Shown here: one piece after another, positions 53,409 to 62,515 of the stretch
Layout: the number at the start of each line of letters is the position of its first letter
How positions within the stretch are numbered: position 1 is the stretch's first letter
Assembly (NCBI RefSeq): GCF_025751575.1
Contig: NZ_JAOWLA010000001.1
Coordinates: forward strand, 1-64,000
Source: Albidovulum sediminicola
GTDB lineage: Bacteria > Pseudomonadota > Alphaproteobacteria > Rhodobacterales > Rhodobacteraceae
Direction: 5' to 3'
Length of the DNA: 64,000 nt
Notes under the pieces: model-generated
Databases searched by the model: none
Told to the model about the DNA's origin: nothing
The model's input: the letters and a program-made list of their open reading frames with translations, nothing else
Program-made: the position numbers and the translations under genes

Positions 53409-55817
53409 TTAGCCGCGCAGGCTTCCGCCCGTGGCCTTGGCGACCTTTTCGACGATCTTCGCGCCAACGGCCTCGATCTCCTCGTCGGTCAGGGTCTTGT
53501 CGCGAGGCTGCAACCGCACCGTGATGGCGAGCGATTTCTTCCCCGCCCCCATCTGCGCCTCGGCCTTGTCGCCGGTGAACTGGTCGAAGACCCGAACCTC
53601 TTCGATCAGCGCCTTGTCGGCACCCTGGGCGGCGTTGACCAGCGTCAGCGCCTCAACCGAGGCATCGACGACGAAGGCGAAATCGCGCTCGACCGCCTGC
53701 AGGTCGGAGATCGCCAGCGCCGGGCGCGTCGCGGTCTTCACCTTCGGGAAGGGCACGCGCGCGACTTGGATGGTGAAGGCGACCGCGGGCCCCTTCACGT
53801 CCATCTCGCGCAGGATCTTCGGATGCACCTCGCCGAAGGTGCAAAGGACGTTCGGGCCAAGCCCGATCACGCCCGACCGCCCGGGATGCCACCAGCCCGC
53901 CACCTTGCGGTTGATCTGGACCTTGGCGGGCGCGCCAAGGGCGGCCAGAACCGCCTCCGCATCGGCCTTGGCATCGAAGACATCGACCGCGCGGCGCGAC
54001 CCGAACGGGTCACGCGGGGCCGATGCGCCGACCAGAAGGCCCGCGGCCTGCACCTCCTGCTCGCCCGGCTCACCACCGGCGAAGGCAGGGCCAACCTCGA
54101 ACAGCGCCAGATCCATGAACCCGCGCGCCTGGTTGCGCGCCGCCGCCTGCAAGAGCCCCGGCAGAAGGTCGGGCCGCATATGCGTCATCTCGGAGGAGAT
54201 CGGGTTTTCCAGCCGCGTCGCCTCCGACCCGCCGCCGAACAGCGCCGCCGAGGCGCTGTCGATGAAGGAATAGGTCACGCATTCGTTGTAGCCCAGCGCG
54301 GCCAGCGTCCGGCGCGCGGCCTTTTCGCGGACCTGCATCGGGGTCAGGATGGGTTTCGGGACACCGGGCCGGGCGCGCCGCATCGGCTTGCCCACCAGCT
54401 TCGTCAGCGAGGCGATCCGCGCCACTTCCTCGACCAGGTCCGCCTCGCCCAGGATATCGGGGCGCCAGGACGGCGGCGTGGCCATGTCGGCGGCCAGCGT
54501 GAAGCCCAGCGCCTCAAGCGTAGCGCGCTGGGTGGCTTCGGGGATCTCCATGCCGACCAGGCTGACGACCCGCGCGGGGTCCAGCCGGTAGGCGCGCGTG
54601 GTGTCCGGGACCGCGCCGTCGACGACCACATGACTGGGCTCGCCGCCGCACAGGTCAAGGACCATCCGCGTCGCAAGCTCCAGCCCCGGCAGGGTGAAGG
54701 CCGGGTCCACGCCGCGTTCGAACCGGTAGCGCGCGTCCGAATTGATCCGCAGCGCGCGGCCTGTCGTGGCGATCGTGATCGGGTCCCAATAGGCGCTTTC
54801 AAGGAAGACATCGACCGTGTCCTCGGTGCAGCCCGAATGCTCGCCGCCCATGATCCCGGCCAGGCTTTCCGGCCCCTGGTCGTCCGAGATCACCATCATG
54901 CCTTCGCGCACGCTGTAGGTCTTGCCGTCCAGCGCCAGCAGTTCCTCGCCGCCCTTGGCGGGGTGGATGCGCAGGTCGCCCCTGACCTTCGCCACGTCGA
55001 AGACATGGAGCGGACGGTTCAGCCCGAAGGTGAAGTAGTTGGTGATATCCACCAGCGCCGAAATGGGTCGCAGCCCGATCGCCTTCAGCCGCGCCTGAAG
55101 CCAGGCGGGCGAGGGGCCGTTCTTCACGCCGCGAATGGTGCGCCCGGTGAACAGCGGGCAGCCCTTGTCCTTCAGGGCCGCGTCGATGACCACGCCCACG
55201 GGGCTGTCGAATGTGCCCGCGACCGGATCGACGCTCAGCGGCTTCAACGTGCCGAGGCCGCGCGCGGCCAGGTCGCGGGCGATGCCGCGCACGCCCAGCG
55301 CGTCGGGGCGGTTGGGGGTGATCTTGATGTGGATCATCGGATCGACCGCGCCGGGACGGTTCGCGGCCAGCCAGTCCACGAACTTCTCGCCCACCTCGCC
55401 CGAGGGCAGCTCGATGATGCCGTTGTGTTCGTCGCTGAGCTCCAGCTCGCGTTCCGAGGCCATCATGCCGTGGCTTTCGACGCCCCGGATCTTGCCCACG
55501 CCCAGCGTCACGTCGATGCCGGGGACATAGTCGCCGGGCTTGCACAGGACGACCGTGATCCCCGCCCGCGCGTTCGGCGCGCCGCAGACGATCTGCTTTT
55601 CGCCCTCGTCCGTCATCACGCGGCAGACCCGCAGCCGGTCGGCGTCGGGGTGCTGCTCGGCATGGAGCACCTTGGCGAGCGTGAAGGTCGAAAGCCGCGC
55701 GGCGGGGTTCGAGATCTCTTCGACCTCCAGCCCCAGATCGGTCAGCGCCTCCGCGATCTGATCCACCGAGGCGGTGGTGTCGAGGTGGTCTTTCAGCCAG
55801 GAGAGGGTGAATTTCAT
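53409..55817 (-). CDS. pheT: Phenylalanyl-tRNA synthetase beta subunit
   Basis: 802 residues, the normal length. It starts [18 protein letters not shown], followed by the tRNA-binding EMAP-like domain (about 40-150), the B3/B4 editing region (about 215-375), the B5 module, a degenerate synthetase core and the C-terminal FDX-ACB domain ending about residue 800. The ATG at 55817 overlaps the stop of the inserted gene upstream (ATGA). The beta subunit recognises tRNA-Phe and edits mischarged tyrosine. Confidence 0.97.
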   Translation of the reverse strand: MKFTLSWLKDHLDTTASVDQIAEALTDLGLEVEEISNPAARLSTFTLAKVLHAEQHPDADRLRVCRVMTDEGEKQIVCGAPNARAGITVVLCKPGDYVPGIDVTLGVGKIRGVESHGMMASERELELSDEHNGIIELPSGEVGEKFVDWLAANRPGAVDPMIHIKITPNRPDALGVRGIARDLAARGLGTLKPLSVDPVAGTFDSPVGVVIDAALKDKGCPLFTGRTIRGVKNGPSPAWLQARLKAIGLRPISALVDITNYFTFGLNRPLHVFDVAKVRGDLRIHPAKGGEELLALDGKTYSVREGMMVISDDQGPESLAGIMGGEHSGCTEDTVDVFLESAYWDPITIATTGRALRINSDARYRFERGVDPAFTLPGLELATRMVLDLCGGEPSHVVVDGAVPDTTRAYRLDPARVVSLVGMEIPEATQRATLEALGFTLAADMATPPSWRPDILGEADLVEEVARIASLTKLVGKPMRRARPGVPKPILTPMQVREKAARRTLAALGYNECVTYSFIDSASAALFGGGSEATRLENPISSEMTHMRPDLLPGLLQAAARNQARGFMDLALFEVGPAFAGGEPGEQEVQAAGLLVGASAPRDPFGSRRAVDVFDAKADAEAVLAALGAPAKVQINRKVAGWWHPGRSGVIGLGPNVLCTFGEVHPKILREMDVKGPAVAFTIQVARVPFPKVKTATRPALAISDLQAVERDFAFVVDASVEALTLVNAAQGADKALIEEVRVFDQFTGDKAEAQMGAGKKSLAITVRLQPRDKTLTDEEIEAVGAKIVEKVAKATGGSLRG

Positions 55818-56410
55818 AGTGGGGCTCCACCGATGTACTGAAGTGCAAACTGAAGCAAGTATGCGGAACCAAGAATGATTAGAGCCCACGCGGCCCAATA
55901 AACAATACTCGGGAACCGCCGAACGGTGAAGAAATCAACCATTCGCCCAACGCTTTCATCGCATCGAACTGACGCGATGAACGCCGCTCTCTGATTTAGA
56001 TAGATGCAGTCGAGCGTGATTAGCTCTTTCGCGCCGATGTACGGAATGTTGACAAGGCATTTCCCAGACTCAACGTTTTCATAAGAGACTTTCTGCGGAG
56101 GGTTTATAGACACGTTCCGCGGAAAGTGGCTAAGCACCACGCTCACATCTTTGGCTGCCCTACGCCCTTCATTCAGCACAAAGAACTGCTCATTGTATAC
56201 TTCCAAGAGGTTATCGGGCTGAGGCGGCTCCGCCGTCTTGTCCGCAAGATTCAGCAAGTGAAGACTGGCATGCGCACGACCGAAGACGAGTTTCGGGCGA
56301 ACCCGCAAGAGATAAAAGATGAACGCTCCGAGTAGCGAGAACAGCAGCCCGGTAAACTGGGCGCCATTGCCAAGCACAAACTGCCAAATCTGGTCTAGCA
56401 GAGTACTCAC
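55814..56410 (-). CDS. Unknown membrane protein gene embedded between pheS and pheT
   Basis: 198 residues from a GTG that overlaps the pheS stop (GTGA); its TGA overlaps the pheT ATG (ATGA). Both junctions are 4-base overlaps, so it is translated within the pheST operon. An N-terminal hydrophobic helix (about 18-36) is followed by a soluble, probably beta-rich domain (about 40-160) with [15 protein letters not shown], and one or two C-terminal hydrophobic helices (about 168-190). It has only one or two cysteines and no catalytic motif I recognise. The bases are visibly poorer in G+C (27 of 60 in 56041-56100, against 40 of 60 in 56461-56520 within pheS), which suggests acquisition. Confidence 0.85.
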   Translation of the reverse strand: MSTLLDQIWQFVLGNGAQFTGLLFSLLGAFIFYLLRVRPKLVFGRAHASLHLLNLADKTAEPPQPDNLLEVYNEQFFVLNEGRRAAKDVSVVLSHFPRNVSINPPQKVSYENVESGKCLVNIPYIGAKELITLDCIYLNQRAAFIASVRCDESVGRMVDFFTVRRFPSIVYWAAWALIILGSAYLLQFALQYIGGAPL

Positions 56411-57489
56411 CTACTCAACCCCCCCGCGACCGTCGGCATGTCCAGCGCCGCGAAGCCGTAGTGGCGCAGCCAGCGCAGGTCGGACTCGAAGAAGGCGCGC
56501 AGGTCGGGGATGCCGTATTTCAGCATCGCCAGACGGTCGATGCCCATGCCGAAGGCGAAGCCCTGCCACTCGTTCGGGTCGACGCCCGCCGCGGCCAGGA
56601 CCTTGGGGTGGACCATGCCGCTGCCCAGGATCTCCATCCACTTGTCGCCCTCGCCGATCTTCAGCTGGCCGCCCGCCCAGGAACAGCGGATATCGACCTC
56701 GGCGGAGGGTTCGGTGAAGGGGAAGTGGCTGGCGCGGAAGCGCAGTTCCACGCTGTCGACCTCGAAGAAGGACCGGCAGAACTCCTCCAGCACCCATTTC
56801 AGGTTGGCCATGGAGATGTCGCGGTCGATCGCCAGCCCCTCGACCTGGTGGAACATCGGCGTGTGGGTCTGGTCCATGTCCATGCGGTAGACCCGGCCCG
56901 GCGCGATGACGCGGATCGGCGCGCCTTGCGAGGCCATGGCGCGGATCTGCACCGGCGAGGTGTGGGTGCGCAGGACGTGGGGCGGGCGGTTGTCGCCCTC
57001 TGCGCGCGCCATGAAGAAGGTGTCGTGTTCCTGCCGGGCGGGGTGTTCCGGCGGGATGTTGAGCGCGTCGAAGTTGTGCCAGTCATCCTCGATCTGCGGG
57101 CCCTCGGCGACGGCAAAGCCCATGTCGGCGAAGATCGCGGTGATCTCCTCGGTCACCTGGCTGACGGGGTGGATGGTGCCTTGGCGGCGCGGGCGGCCCG
57201 GCAGGGTGACGTCCAGCCATTCGGCCTTGAGGCGCGCGTCAAGGGCGGCGTCGGCAAGCCCCGCCTTCTTGGCCCTCAGCGCGGCGTCGATCTCATCCTT
57301 GAGGCGGTTCAGCGCGGCGCCAGCGGCTTGACGGGTGGCCGGGTCCATCTGCCCAAGCTCCCGCATTTTCAGGCTGATCTCGCCCTTCTTGCCCAGCGCC
57401 GCGACGCGCAGATCCTCCAGCGCGCCCTCGTCGCCCGCCGCGGCGATCCCGTCCAGATATTTGCCCTTCAGCGCGTCCAAACCGTCCAT
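56407..57489 (-). CDS. pheS: Phenylalanyl-tRNA synthetase alpha subunit
   Basis: 360 residues. The N-terminal coiled coil (about 1-85) binds tRNA, and the class II catalytic core shows [50 protein letters not shown] and [20 protein letters not shown] as motifs 1-3. The ATG at 57489 begins [11 protein letters not shown]; upstream frame residues are non-conserved. Its stop overlaps the start of the inserted gene. Confidence 0.97.
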   Translation of the reverse strand: MDGLDALKGKYLDGIAAAGDEGALEDLRVAALGKKGEISLKMRELGQMDPATRQAAGAALNRLKDEIDAALRAKKAGLADAALDARLKAEWLDVTLPGRPRRQGTIHPVSQVTEEITAIFADMGFAVAEGPQIEDDWHNFDALNIPPEHPARQEHDTFFMARAEGDNRPPHVLRTHTSPVQIRAMASQGAPIRVIAPGRVYRMDMDQTHTPMFHQVEGLAIDRDISMANLKWVLEEFCRSFFEVDSVELRFRASHFPFTEPSAEVDIRCSWAGGQLKIGEGDKWMEILGSGMVHPKVLAAAGVDPNEWQGFAFGMGIDRLAMLKYGIPDLRAFFESDLRWLRHYGFAALDMPTVAGGLSR

Positions 57490-57562
57490 CTCTCGGCCCT
57501 TCGAAAATCCGGGCTCCGTGCTACCACAGGAGCCTCCGATTGCAAGCCGCCGAGCGGCGGCC

Positions 57563-57606
57563 GCCAAAACAAAACCCCGCGGCGCCTTTCCGGCACTCGC
57601 GGGGTT
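57563..57606 (-). terminator. Terminator after rplT (minus strand)
   Basis: On the minus strand AACCCCGCG and CGCGGGGTT form a 9-base stem around a 16-base spacer, followed by TTGTTTTGG. It lies between the rplT stop (57631) and pheS (57489), separating the two operons. Confidence 0.7.
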
Positions 57607-57630
57607 CCGACTGTCCCTCGGAGAGAGGAA

Positions 57631-57993
57631 TTACGCGAGCGCGGCCTTCGCCTTTTCGACGATGGCGCCAAACGCCGCCGGCTCATGCACGGCGAGATCG
57701 GCCAGAACCTTGCGGTCCACTTCGATGCCGGCCTTCGAAAGCGCGTTGATGAAGCGCGAGTAGGTCAGCGATTCGTCGATGGCGCGGCAGGCGGCGTTGA
57801 TGCGCTGGATCCAGAGCGCGCGGAAGTTGCGCTTGCGCGCCTTCCGGTCGCGGGTGGCGTATTGCTGGGCCTTGTCGACGGCCTGCGTGGCGGTGCGGAA
57901 GTTGCGCGAACGGGCGGAGTAGTAGCCTTTCGCCTTCTTGATGACCTTGCGGTGACGGGCGTGGGTGACGACGCCGGATTTAACGCGGGACAT
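57631..57993 (-). CDS. rplT: 50S ribosomal protein L20
   Basis: 120 residues. L20 signatures are clear: [29 protein letters not shown]-type start (basic, RNA-binding N-terminus), then [18 protein letters not shown] and [26 protein letters not shown]. It starts assembly of the large subunit. It follows rpmI by 15 bases. InfC, which often heads this operon, is not adjacent. Confidence 0.97.
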   Translation of the reverse strand: MSRVKSGVVTHARHRKVIKKAKGYYSARSRNFRTATQAVDKAQQYATRDRKARKRNFRALWIQRINAACRAIDESLTYSRFINALSKAGIEVDRKVLADLAVHEPAAFGAIVEKAKAALA

Positions 57994-58008
57994 GGGTCAG
58001 TCTCCTAA

Positions 58009-58209
58009 TCAGCGGTTATACGGCATGTATTTCTTGACGATCTTCGCGTCGGCATCGGCCAGGAGCATCGTGCCCGTGGCCTTGCGGACGAAGTCCGTCG
58101 AACGCTTGATCATGCCGTGACGCTTGCCGGCGACACCCGCCTTGACGCGACCCGAGGCCGTCATCTTGAACCGCTTCTTCGCGGCCGATTTGGTCTTCAT
58201 CTTGGGCAT
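58009..58209 (-). CDS. rpmI: 50S ribosomal protein L35
   Basis: 66 residues. The chain begins [17 protein letters not shown], and ends with KYMPYNR, typical of L35. GGAGATGAAAT precedes the ATG. First of the rpmI-rplT pair. Upstream (58210-58449) I see no gene, only the likely promoter. Confidence 0.97.
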   Translation of the reverse strand: MPKMKTKSAAKKRFKMTASGRVKAGVAGKRHGMIKRSTDFVRKATGTMLLADADAKIVKKYMPYNR

Positions 58210-58449
58210 ATTTCATCTCCATCTTCAGACGTGAGCGCACGACTCGGCAATGCCACTTGGCCGGCCGCGCGGGGTATTCGAGAGGCGCCCTATAGCCGGG
58301 GTGGCCCCGGATGGCAAGGGGGGACGGCAGCGCAAAGGGGGTCTGGCCAAGGCAATCTTCGGCCTTGCATCAGGCCCGGCCACAGGGCGCGAAGCCCGGC
58401 GACTTTTTCCTTGGGCGGAACGGACAAACCCTCAAATCGGGACAATAAA

Positions 58450-58471
58450 GCGGCAAAAATGCGGCAAAACT
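58450..58471 (+). promoter_or_regulatory. Tandem 11-base repeat upstream of the small exported-protein gene
   Basis: GCGGCAAAAAT at 58450-58460 is followed immediately by GCGGCAAAACT at 58461-58471. The repeat lies about 42-63 bases ahead of the ATG at 58513, in an AT-richer stretch. One helical turn between copies suggests a binding site for a dimer or two adjacent monomers. Confidence 0.4.
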
Positions 58472-58512
58472 GTGTCATACTGACGCATATTAACCAGTAT
58501 CCGGAGGTTCAG

Positions 58513-58764
58513 ATGATCGACAAACGTATTCTTGCTCTTGTGACGTTCGCGGCCTTTGCCGCCGCTGGCCCGGTTCTCGCGAACGGTGACGGCGAATGCT
58601 TCAGCGGCTGCGACCCCGAGCCCAGGGAACATGCCGACAACGGCTGGGGCAATGGCGAGGACGGGGACAACCCGGGAACGCCGAAGGGTATGCCGACGCA
58701 GGCCGGGACGAAGCTCAACGAACTCGAAGGGTCGGGACCGCTGTCGCGTTTCGACGGACGGTAA
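58513..58764 (+). CDS. Small exported acidic protein, unknown function
   Basis: 83 residues. A signal peptide (about 1-24, PVLAN) is followed by a short acidic, Gly/Asn-rich mature chain containing CFSGCDPEPREH and NGWGNGEDGDNPGTPKG. The two cysteines could form a disulfide. GGAGG precedes the ATG. I recognise no family with a defined role. It is read by itself and followed by a weak terminator hairpin. Confidence 0.65.
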   Translation: MIDKRILALVTFAAFAAAGPVLANGDGECFSGCDPEPREHADNGWGNGEDGDNPGTPKGMPTQAGTKLNELEGSGPLSRFDGR

Positions 58765-58791
58765 GACCCAAGGCCCGCATCGACTTGGCCC

Positions 58792-58811
58792 AACCGGGCA
58801 GTCCGGTTTTC
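58792..58811 (+). terminator. Weak terminator hairpin
   Basis: AACCGG and CCGGTT pair around GCAGT, followed by TTC, 27 bases after the stop at 58764. Confidence 0.45.
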
Positions 58812-58923
58812 AAACCGATGGGCGACGGGCCTTCAGACACTCAGACCTGGCCGGCTTCGAGGATCGGAGCCGGCCAAGTCATGACGGTCGGGGCTCATCT
58901 GAACCCTCCGCGGACATGAGGCG

Positions 58924-59922
58924 TCAGAGGCGCAGAACGGCATTGCCGGAAAGTGCGCCAGTTTCCTGTGCCTCATGCGCTGCGACAAAGTCGTCGAAGG
59001 CGAACACCCGGGCGATGCGCGGCGCCAGGCGCCCCTCGGCCAGCAGCGCGTTGATGTCGCCAATGGCCGCCATCTTCGCACCCTCATCAATCGAATAGAC
59101 GTAGACCGGGTGGAGCGAGATGTTGCGCATCGCCAGCGGATAGAACGGGATCGACGGGGTCAGGTTGGTCGCCGTCGCATAGGCCGCGGCACTTCCGCCA
59201 GGCCGGATGATGCGGGGATAGAGACCGACATGCGCGGCCAGATCGACATCGACGACATGATCGACACCGCTGTCGCCGGCGACCTCCAGAAGGCGCGCGC
59301 CAAGGTCTTCGGTGCGATAGTCGATCGTCACCTCCGCGCCCGCGGCCCGCGCGATCTCCGCCTTTTCGGCGGAACTGACGGTCGCGATGACGCGCGCGCC
59401 CAGGCCGGTCGCGATCTGGATCGCGGAATGGCCGACCGCCCCGGCGCCGCCCGTCACCAGCAGGGTTCGCCCACGCACCGGACCGGCGGCGAGGACGGCG
59501 CGATGCGCGGTCATGGCGGGAACACCCAGGCAGGCGCCGATCTCGTAGCTGACCCCCTCGGGCAAGGGCGCGGCCTGGAGGCTGTTCACGCAGACATATT
59601 CGGCCGCGGTGCCCACGGTCCCCTGCGACACGCCGGACGGACTGCGGTTGGCGTTGAACAGCCAGACCCGTTCACCGACCCGCCCCGGATCGACGCCCGC
59701 GCCGACCGCGTCGATGACCCCTGCGCCATCGTTGTGAACGATGACCTTGTCGGCAACCATCGGGCCCTGGGCCCCGCTTCTCAGCTTCACGTCCGAGGGG
59801 TTGACCCCCGAAACGGCAACCCTGACACGCACTTGGCCCGGCCCCGGCTCCGGGATCTCGGCAGGCAAAATCCGCAGCGTGTCCCGGGCGCTGCCGCGTG
59901 CGATGTTGAATAGCGCCTTCAT
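58924..59922 (-). CDS. Zinc-free MDR-family (quinone oxidoreductase-like) enzyme
   Basis: 332 residues. The MDR fold shows VAVSGVNPSDVKLRSGAQGP, HNDGAGVIDAVG, and the cofactor loop VTGGAGAVGHSAIQIATGLGA. Zinc-ligand cysteines are absent. It is a second, distinct MDR reductase in the window (compare 47005-47994). Substrate unknown. Confidence 0.88.
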   Translation of the reverse strand: MKALFNIARGSARDTLRILPAEIPEPGPGQVRVRVAVSGVNPSDVKLRSGAQGPMVADKVIVHNDGAGVIDAVGAGVDPGRVGERVWLFNANRSPSGVSQGTVGTAAEYVCVNSLQAAPLPEGVSYEIGACLGVPAMTAHRAVLAAGPVRGRTLLVTGGAGAVGHSAIQIATGLGARVIATVSSAEKAEIARAAGAEVTIDYRTEDLGARLLEVAGDSGVDHVVDVDLAAHVGLYPRIIRPGGSAAAYATATNLTPSIPFYPLAMRNISLHPVYVYSIDEGAKMAAIGDINALLAEGRLAPRIARVFAFDDFVAAHEAQETGALSGNAVLRL

Positions 59923-60415
59923 CCTGGCTCCCCCCGTATTTCATGACCCTCCTGGCTCCCCCGCGCGCCGGCACGGCAAGCCTGATCCTTCCGAAGAGGT
60001 CGGGGAGGCGTAGATTGTCAAGCCCTTGCTGAGCGTGCCCCAATGAAATGGTCCACGGCGATGTTTGGAAAACGAAGCAAAACGGGAGACGAACATTGGG
60101 ATGAAGGCAATCTGCCGCCCGCTGGACCTGCGCTCTTCATCAATCTTCTTCACCATGCCAGCCACGGCATTACAAGGTTTCTCCCCACGACGGCGAGGCG
60201 GTGCCTTGGCGCCAGGGCATTCTCACCGAAACCTGAATGCAACCCGTTGTTTTTGAGATAAAAGCAAAGAAGAGGCCGCTTGCGGAGGTGCCCCGGCGCG
60301 GGCTAGCTTGCCCCTGACAGGCCAGGACGGCCGAGACCGAACATGTCACGGATGGTGCAGGGGTGCGCCGGGGTGGCAGGGGTCCCGGACCGTGCGCCCG
60401 GGGCCCCTTTGACGG
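59923..60415. other. Gene-free gap, no supportable feature
   Basis: About 490 bases. Short frames on both strands lack ribosome sites and family resemblance. A GC-rich imperfect hairpin around 60380-60412 could end the DUF1761 transcript. The middle part is AT-richer than its surroundings. Confidence 0.35.
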
Positions 60416-60808
60416 TCAGAAAAGCCCCAGAACCGCGCCGATGACGGCCGAGCCCAGCACAGCATAGCCGCCGTCGATGAAGGTCAGCGCCCTTGGCCGG
60501 CCCGCGTAGGCGTAGTTGATGACGATCCAGGGCGCGGCCACGAAAGCGCCCAGCCCGAACCCGGCGACGAGGCCGGAGCCAAACCCGTGAATTCCGGTCA
60601 TTCCGAAGACGTGCCGCATCATCCCCGCAACCAGCAGCATCGCGATGGCGGAAAGGATGAAGGGCGTGGCGCTGCGGTTCAACGGCTTGCCTGCCTCATC
60701 ACAGGCAACGCCGGCCGCCGCGATCCACTGACGCGACAGAAGCATGTACCAGACCGCGCCAAGCGCATAGCCCGCCGCCGCTGCGACGAGTACGCTGAAA
60801 AAGGACAT
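60416..60808 (-). CDS. DUF1761 membrane protein
   Basis: 130 residues with four hydrophobic helices. The DUF1761 pattern is recognisable: GAVWYMLLSRQWIAAAG near residue 20, FILSAIAMLLVAGMM and the TFIDGGYAVLGSAVIGAVLG end. Function is not established. ATG at 60808 starts MSFFSVL; an upstream frame adds a non-conserved leader. Confidence 0.87.
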   Translation of the reverse strand: MSFFSVLVAAAAGYALGAVWYMLLSRQWIAAAGVACDEAGKPLNRSATPFILSAIAMLLVAGMMRHVFGMTGIHGFGSGLVAGFGLGAFVAAPWIVINYAYAGRPRALTFIDGGYAVLGSAVIGAVLGLF

Positions 60809-60864
60809 GATGGACCCCCGACACTGTTTCGTTCCGCCATCATGCCTTTTCGGCGGCGGGCGGT

Positions 60865-61278
60865 CTACAGGCCAGCAAGCTCGCAGATCACGGCCCATTC
60901 GGCCTCAGAGACCGGCTGAACCGAAAGGCGGGTGTTCTTGACCAGCGCCATCTCGGCCAGGCGGGGCTCCGCCTTCGCCTCTTCAAGCGTGATGGCGCGC
61001 GGCAAGGGCTGGACGGCGCGGATATCCACGCATTCCCAGCGCGGATCGTCAGTCGAGCTGTCGGGGTGGCACTCGGCCGAAACCTCGACGATGCCGACGA
61101 TCTCCTTGCCGATGTTGGAGTGGTAGAAAAAGCCCCTGTCGCCGAGCTTCATCGCCCGCATGTTGTTACGGGCCTGGTAGTTGCGCACGCCCGTCCATTC
61201 CTCGCCCGCCGCACCCTTGGCGACCTGCTGGTCCCAGCTCCAGGTGTCGGGTTCGGACTTGAAAAGCCAGTAAGCCAT
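60865..61278 (-). CDS. EVE-domain protein
   Basis: 137 residues. The EVE (PUA-like) fold shows YWLFKSEPDTWSWDQQ, WTGVRNYQARNNMRAMKLGDRGFFYHSN, and EIVGIVEV. These proteins are thought to bind modified bases in DNA or RNA. The ATG overlaps the YciI-like stop by one base (TGATG), so the two are coupled. Confidence 0.9.
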   Translation of the reverse strand: MAYWLFKSEPDTWSWDQQVAKGAAGEEWTGVRNYQARNNMRAMKLGDRGFFYHSNIGKEIVGIVEVSAECHPDSSTDDPRWECVDIRAVQPLPRAITLEEAKAEPRLAEMALVKNTRLSVQPVSEAEWAVICELAGL

Positions 61279-61547
61279 CAGCCCACGACCCGCTTCCATT
61301 CGGTGACGGTCACGCTTTCGAAGAGGCCCGCAAGGCCGTAGGGATCGCCCGCCACCCAGGCCTCCGCCGCCGCGCGGTCGGCGCAGTCGAGAATGACGAG
61401 AGAGCCGCACATCTGCCCGTCTTCGATCAGCGGGCCGGCCAGGGCCACGATTCCGGTCTGTTCGATATAGCCAAGATGGGCCGCCCGGTTGTCGAGGCGC
61501 GTCTGAAGCTGGCCGCGCTTGTCACGGCAGATAACGGCGAAATGCAT
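61278..61547 (-). CDS. YciI-like protein
   Basis: 89 residues. The dimeric ferredoxin-like family is shown by HFAVICRDKRG at the start, RAAHLGYIEQTG, VALAGPL and DPYGLAGLFESVTVTEW. Function is unclear. The ATG at 61547 has AAGGA at six bases; an earlier ATG at 61553 abuts that site. It follows gpsA directly. Confidence 0.88.
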   Translation of the reverse strand: MHFAVICRDKRGQLQTRLDNRAAHLGYIEQTGIVALAGPLIEDGQMCGSLVILDCADRAAAEAWVAGDPYGLAGLFESVTVTEWKRVVG

Positions 61548-61549
61548 GG

Positions 61550-62515
61550 TCATTCCTTCTTGAGTGGACGGGAAAGCAGCGCCTCGACGGCCTGCGGAAC
61601 GGAGACCTGGCCGCGGACCAGGGCCGCGACCATCCGGGTGACGGGTACATCGACGCCCATCCGTTCGGCCAGCGCGCTGGCCGCCTCGGCGGTGGCCGCG
61701 CCCTCGACCGTGGTCGTGGTGTCGAAGGCCTGGCCCGCGCCCAATGCCTGGCCGAAGCGGAAGTTTCGCGACTGGGTCGAGGTGCAGGTCAGAACCAGGT
61801 CGCCGAAGCCCGAAAGGCCCGCCAGCGTTTCCGCCCGCCCGCCAAGCGCCAGCGCAAGGCGGCTCATCTCGGCGAAACCGCGGGTCATCAGCGCGGCACG
61901 GGCGCTGTCGCCGAGGCCGCCGCCGATGACGACACCGGCGGCGATGGCGATCACATTCTTCAGCGCACCGCCAAGTTCCGCGCCCGCCACATCCTCGGTC
62001 CGGTAGAGCCGCAGGACGGGCGTCGAAAGTTGGGCTTGCAAGGACTCGCCGGCGGCGGCGTCCGCGCAGGCCAGTGTCAGGGCGGTTGGCAGGCCGCGCG
62101 CGATGTCGGCGGCGAAGCTCGGGCCGGTCAGGATTGCGACGGTTGCGCGCGGGCAGGCCGCCGCCACGATGGCCGTCGGTCCGCGGCCGGAGGTCAGGTC
62201 GATCCCCTTGCAGCAGGCCACCAGTGCGCGCCCGTCAAGCACCGTGGCGTGGTCGCGCACGAAGCCGTCAAGGCGCTGCATGGGAACCGCCAGCAGCAGT
62301 GTGCCCGCCCCGGAGAAATCGGCAAGCTGGTCCGAGACGGTGATATTGGCCGGCAGATCCGCCCCCGGCAGCCGCCGGTCGTTGCGCCCGGTCGCGCGCA
62401 TGGTGGCCACATGATCGGGGTCACGCGACCAAAGCCCGACATGACCGCCGTTGCGCGCCAGCGCAATTGCCAGCGCCGTCCCGAAGGCGCCCGCGCCGAG
62501 GACCGCCACGCTCAT
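61550..62515 (-). CDS. gpsA: Glycerol-3-phosphate dehydrogenase [NAD(P)+]
   Basis: 321 residues. It makes sn-glycerol 3-phosphate for phospholipids. The NAD motif [12 protein letters not shown] is at the N-terminus, the catalytic Lys lies in [22 protein letters not shown] is diagnostic, and [12 protein letters not shown] contains the second Lys. Its ATG overlaps the tsaD stop by four bases. Confidence 0.96.
   Translation of the reverse strand: MSVAVLGAGAFGTALAIALARNGGHVGLWSRDPDHVATMRATGRNDRRLPGADLPANITVSDQLADFSGAGTLLLAVPMQRLDGFVRDHATVLDGRALVACCKGIDLTSGRGPTAIVAAACPRATVAILTGPSFAADIARGLPTALTLACADAAAGESLQAQLSTPVLRLYRTEDVAGAELGGALKNVIAIAAGVVIGGGLGDSARAALMTRGFAEMSRLALALGGRAETLAGLSGFGDLVLTCTSTQSRNFRFGQALGAGQAFDTTTTVEGAATAEAASALAERMGVDVPVTRMVAALVRGQVSVPQAVEALLSRPLKKE

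Noticed and set aside
53376-55841. An 821-residue plus-strand frame opposite pheT
   Set aside because: It is the mirror of a clearly conserved gene in GC-rich DNA, where the opposite frame stays open by codon bias. Its sequence is Arg/Gly/His-rich with no domain and no ribosome site.
60043-60261. Short frames in the 59.9-60.4 kb gap
   Set aside because: They overlap each other on both strands, have no ribosome site and match nothing I recognise.
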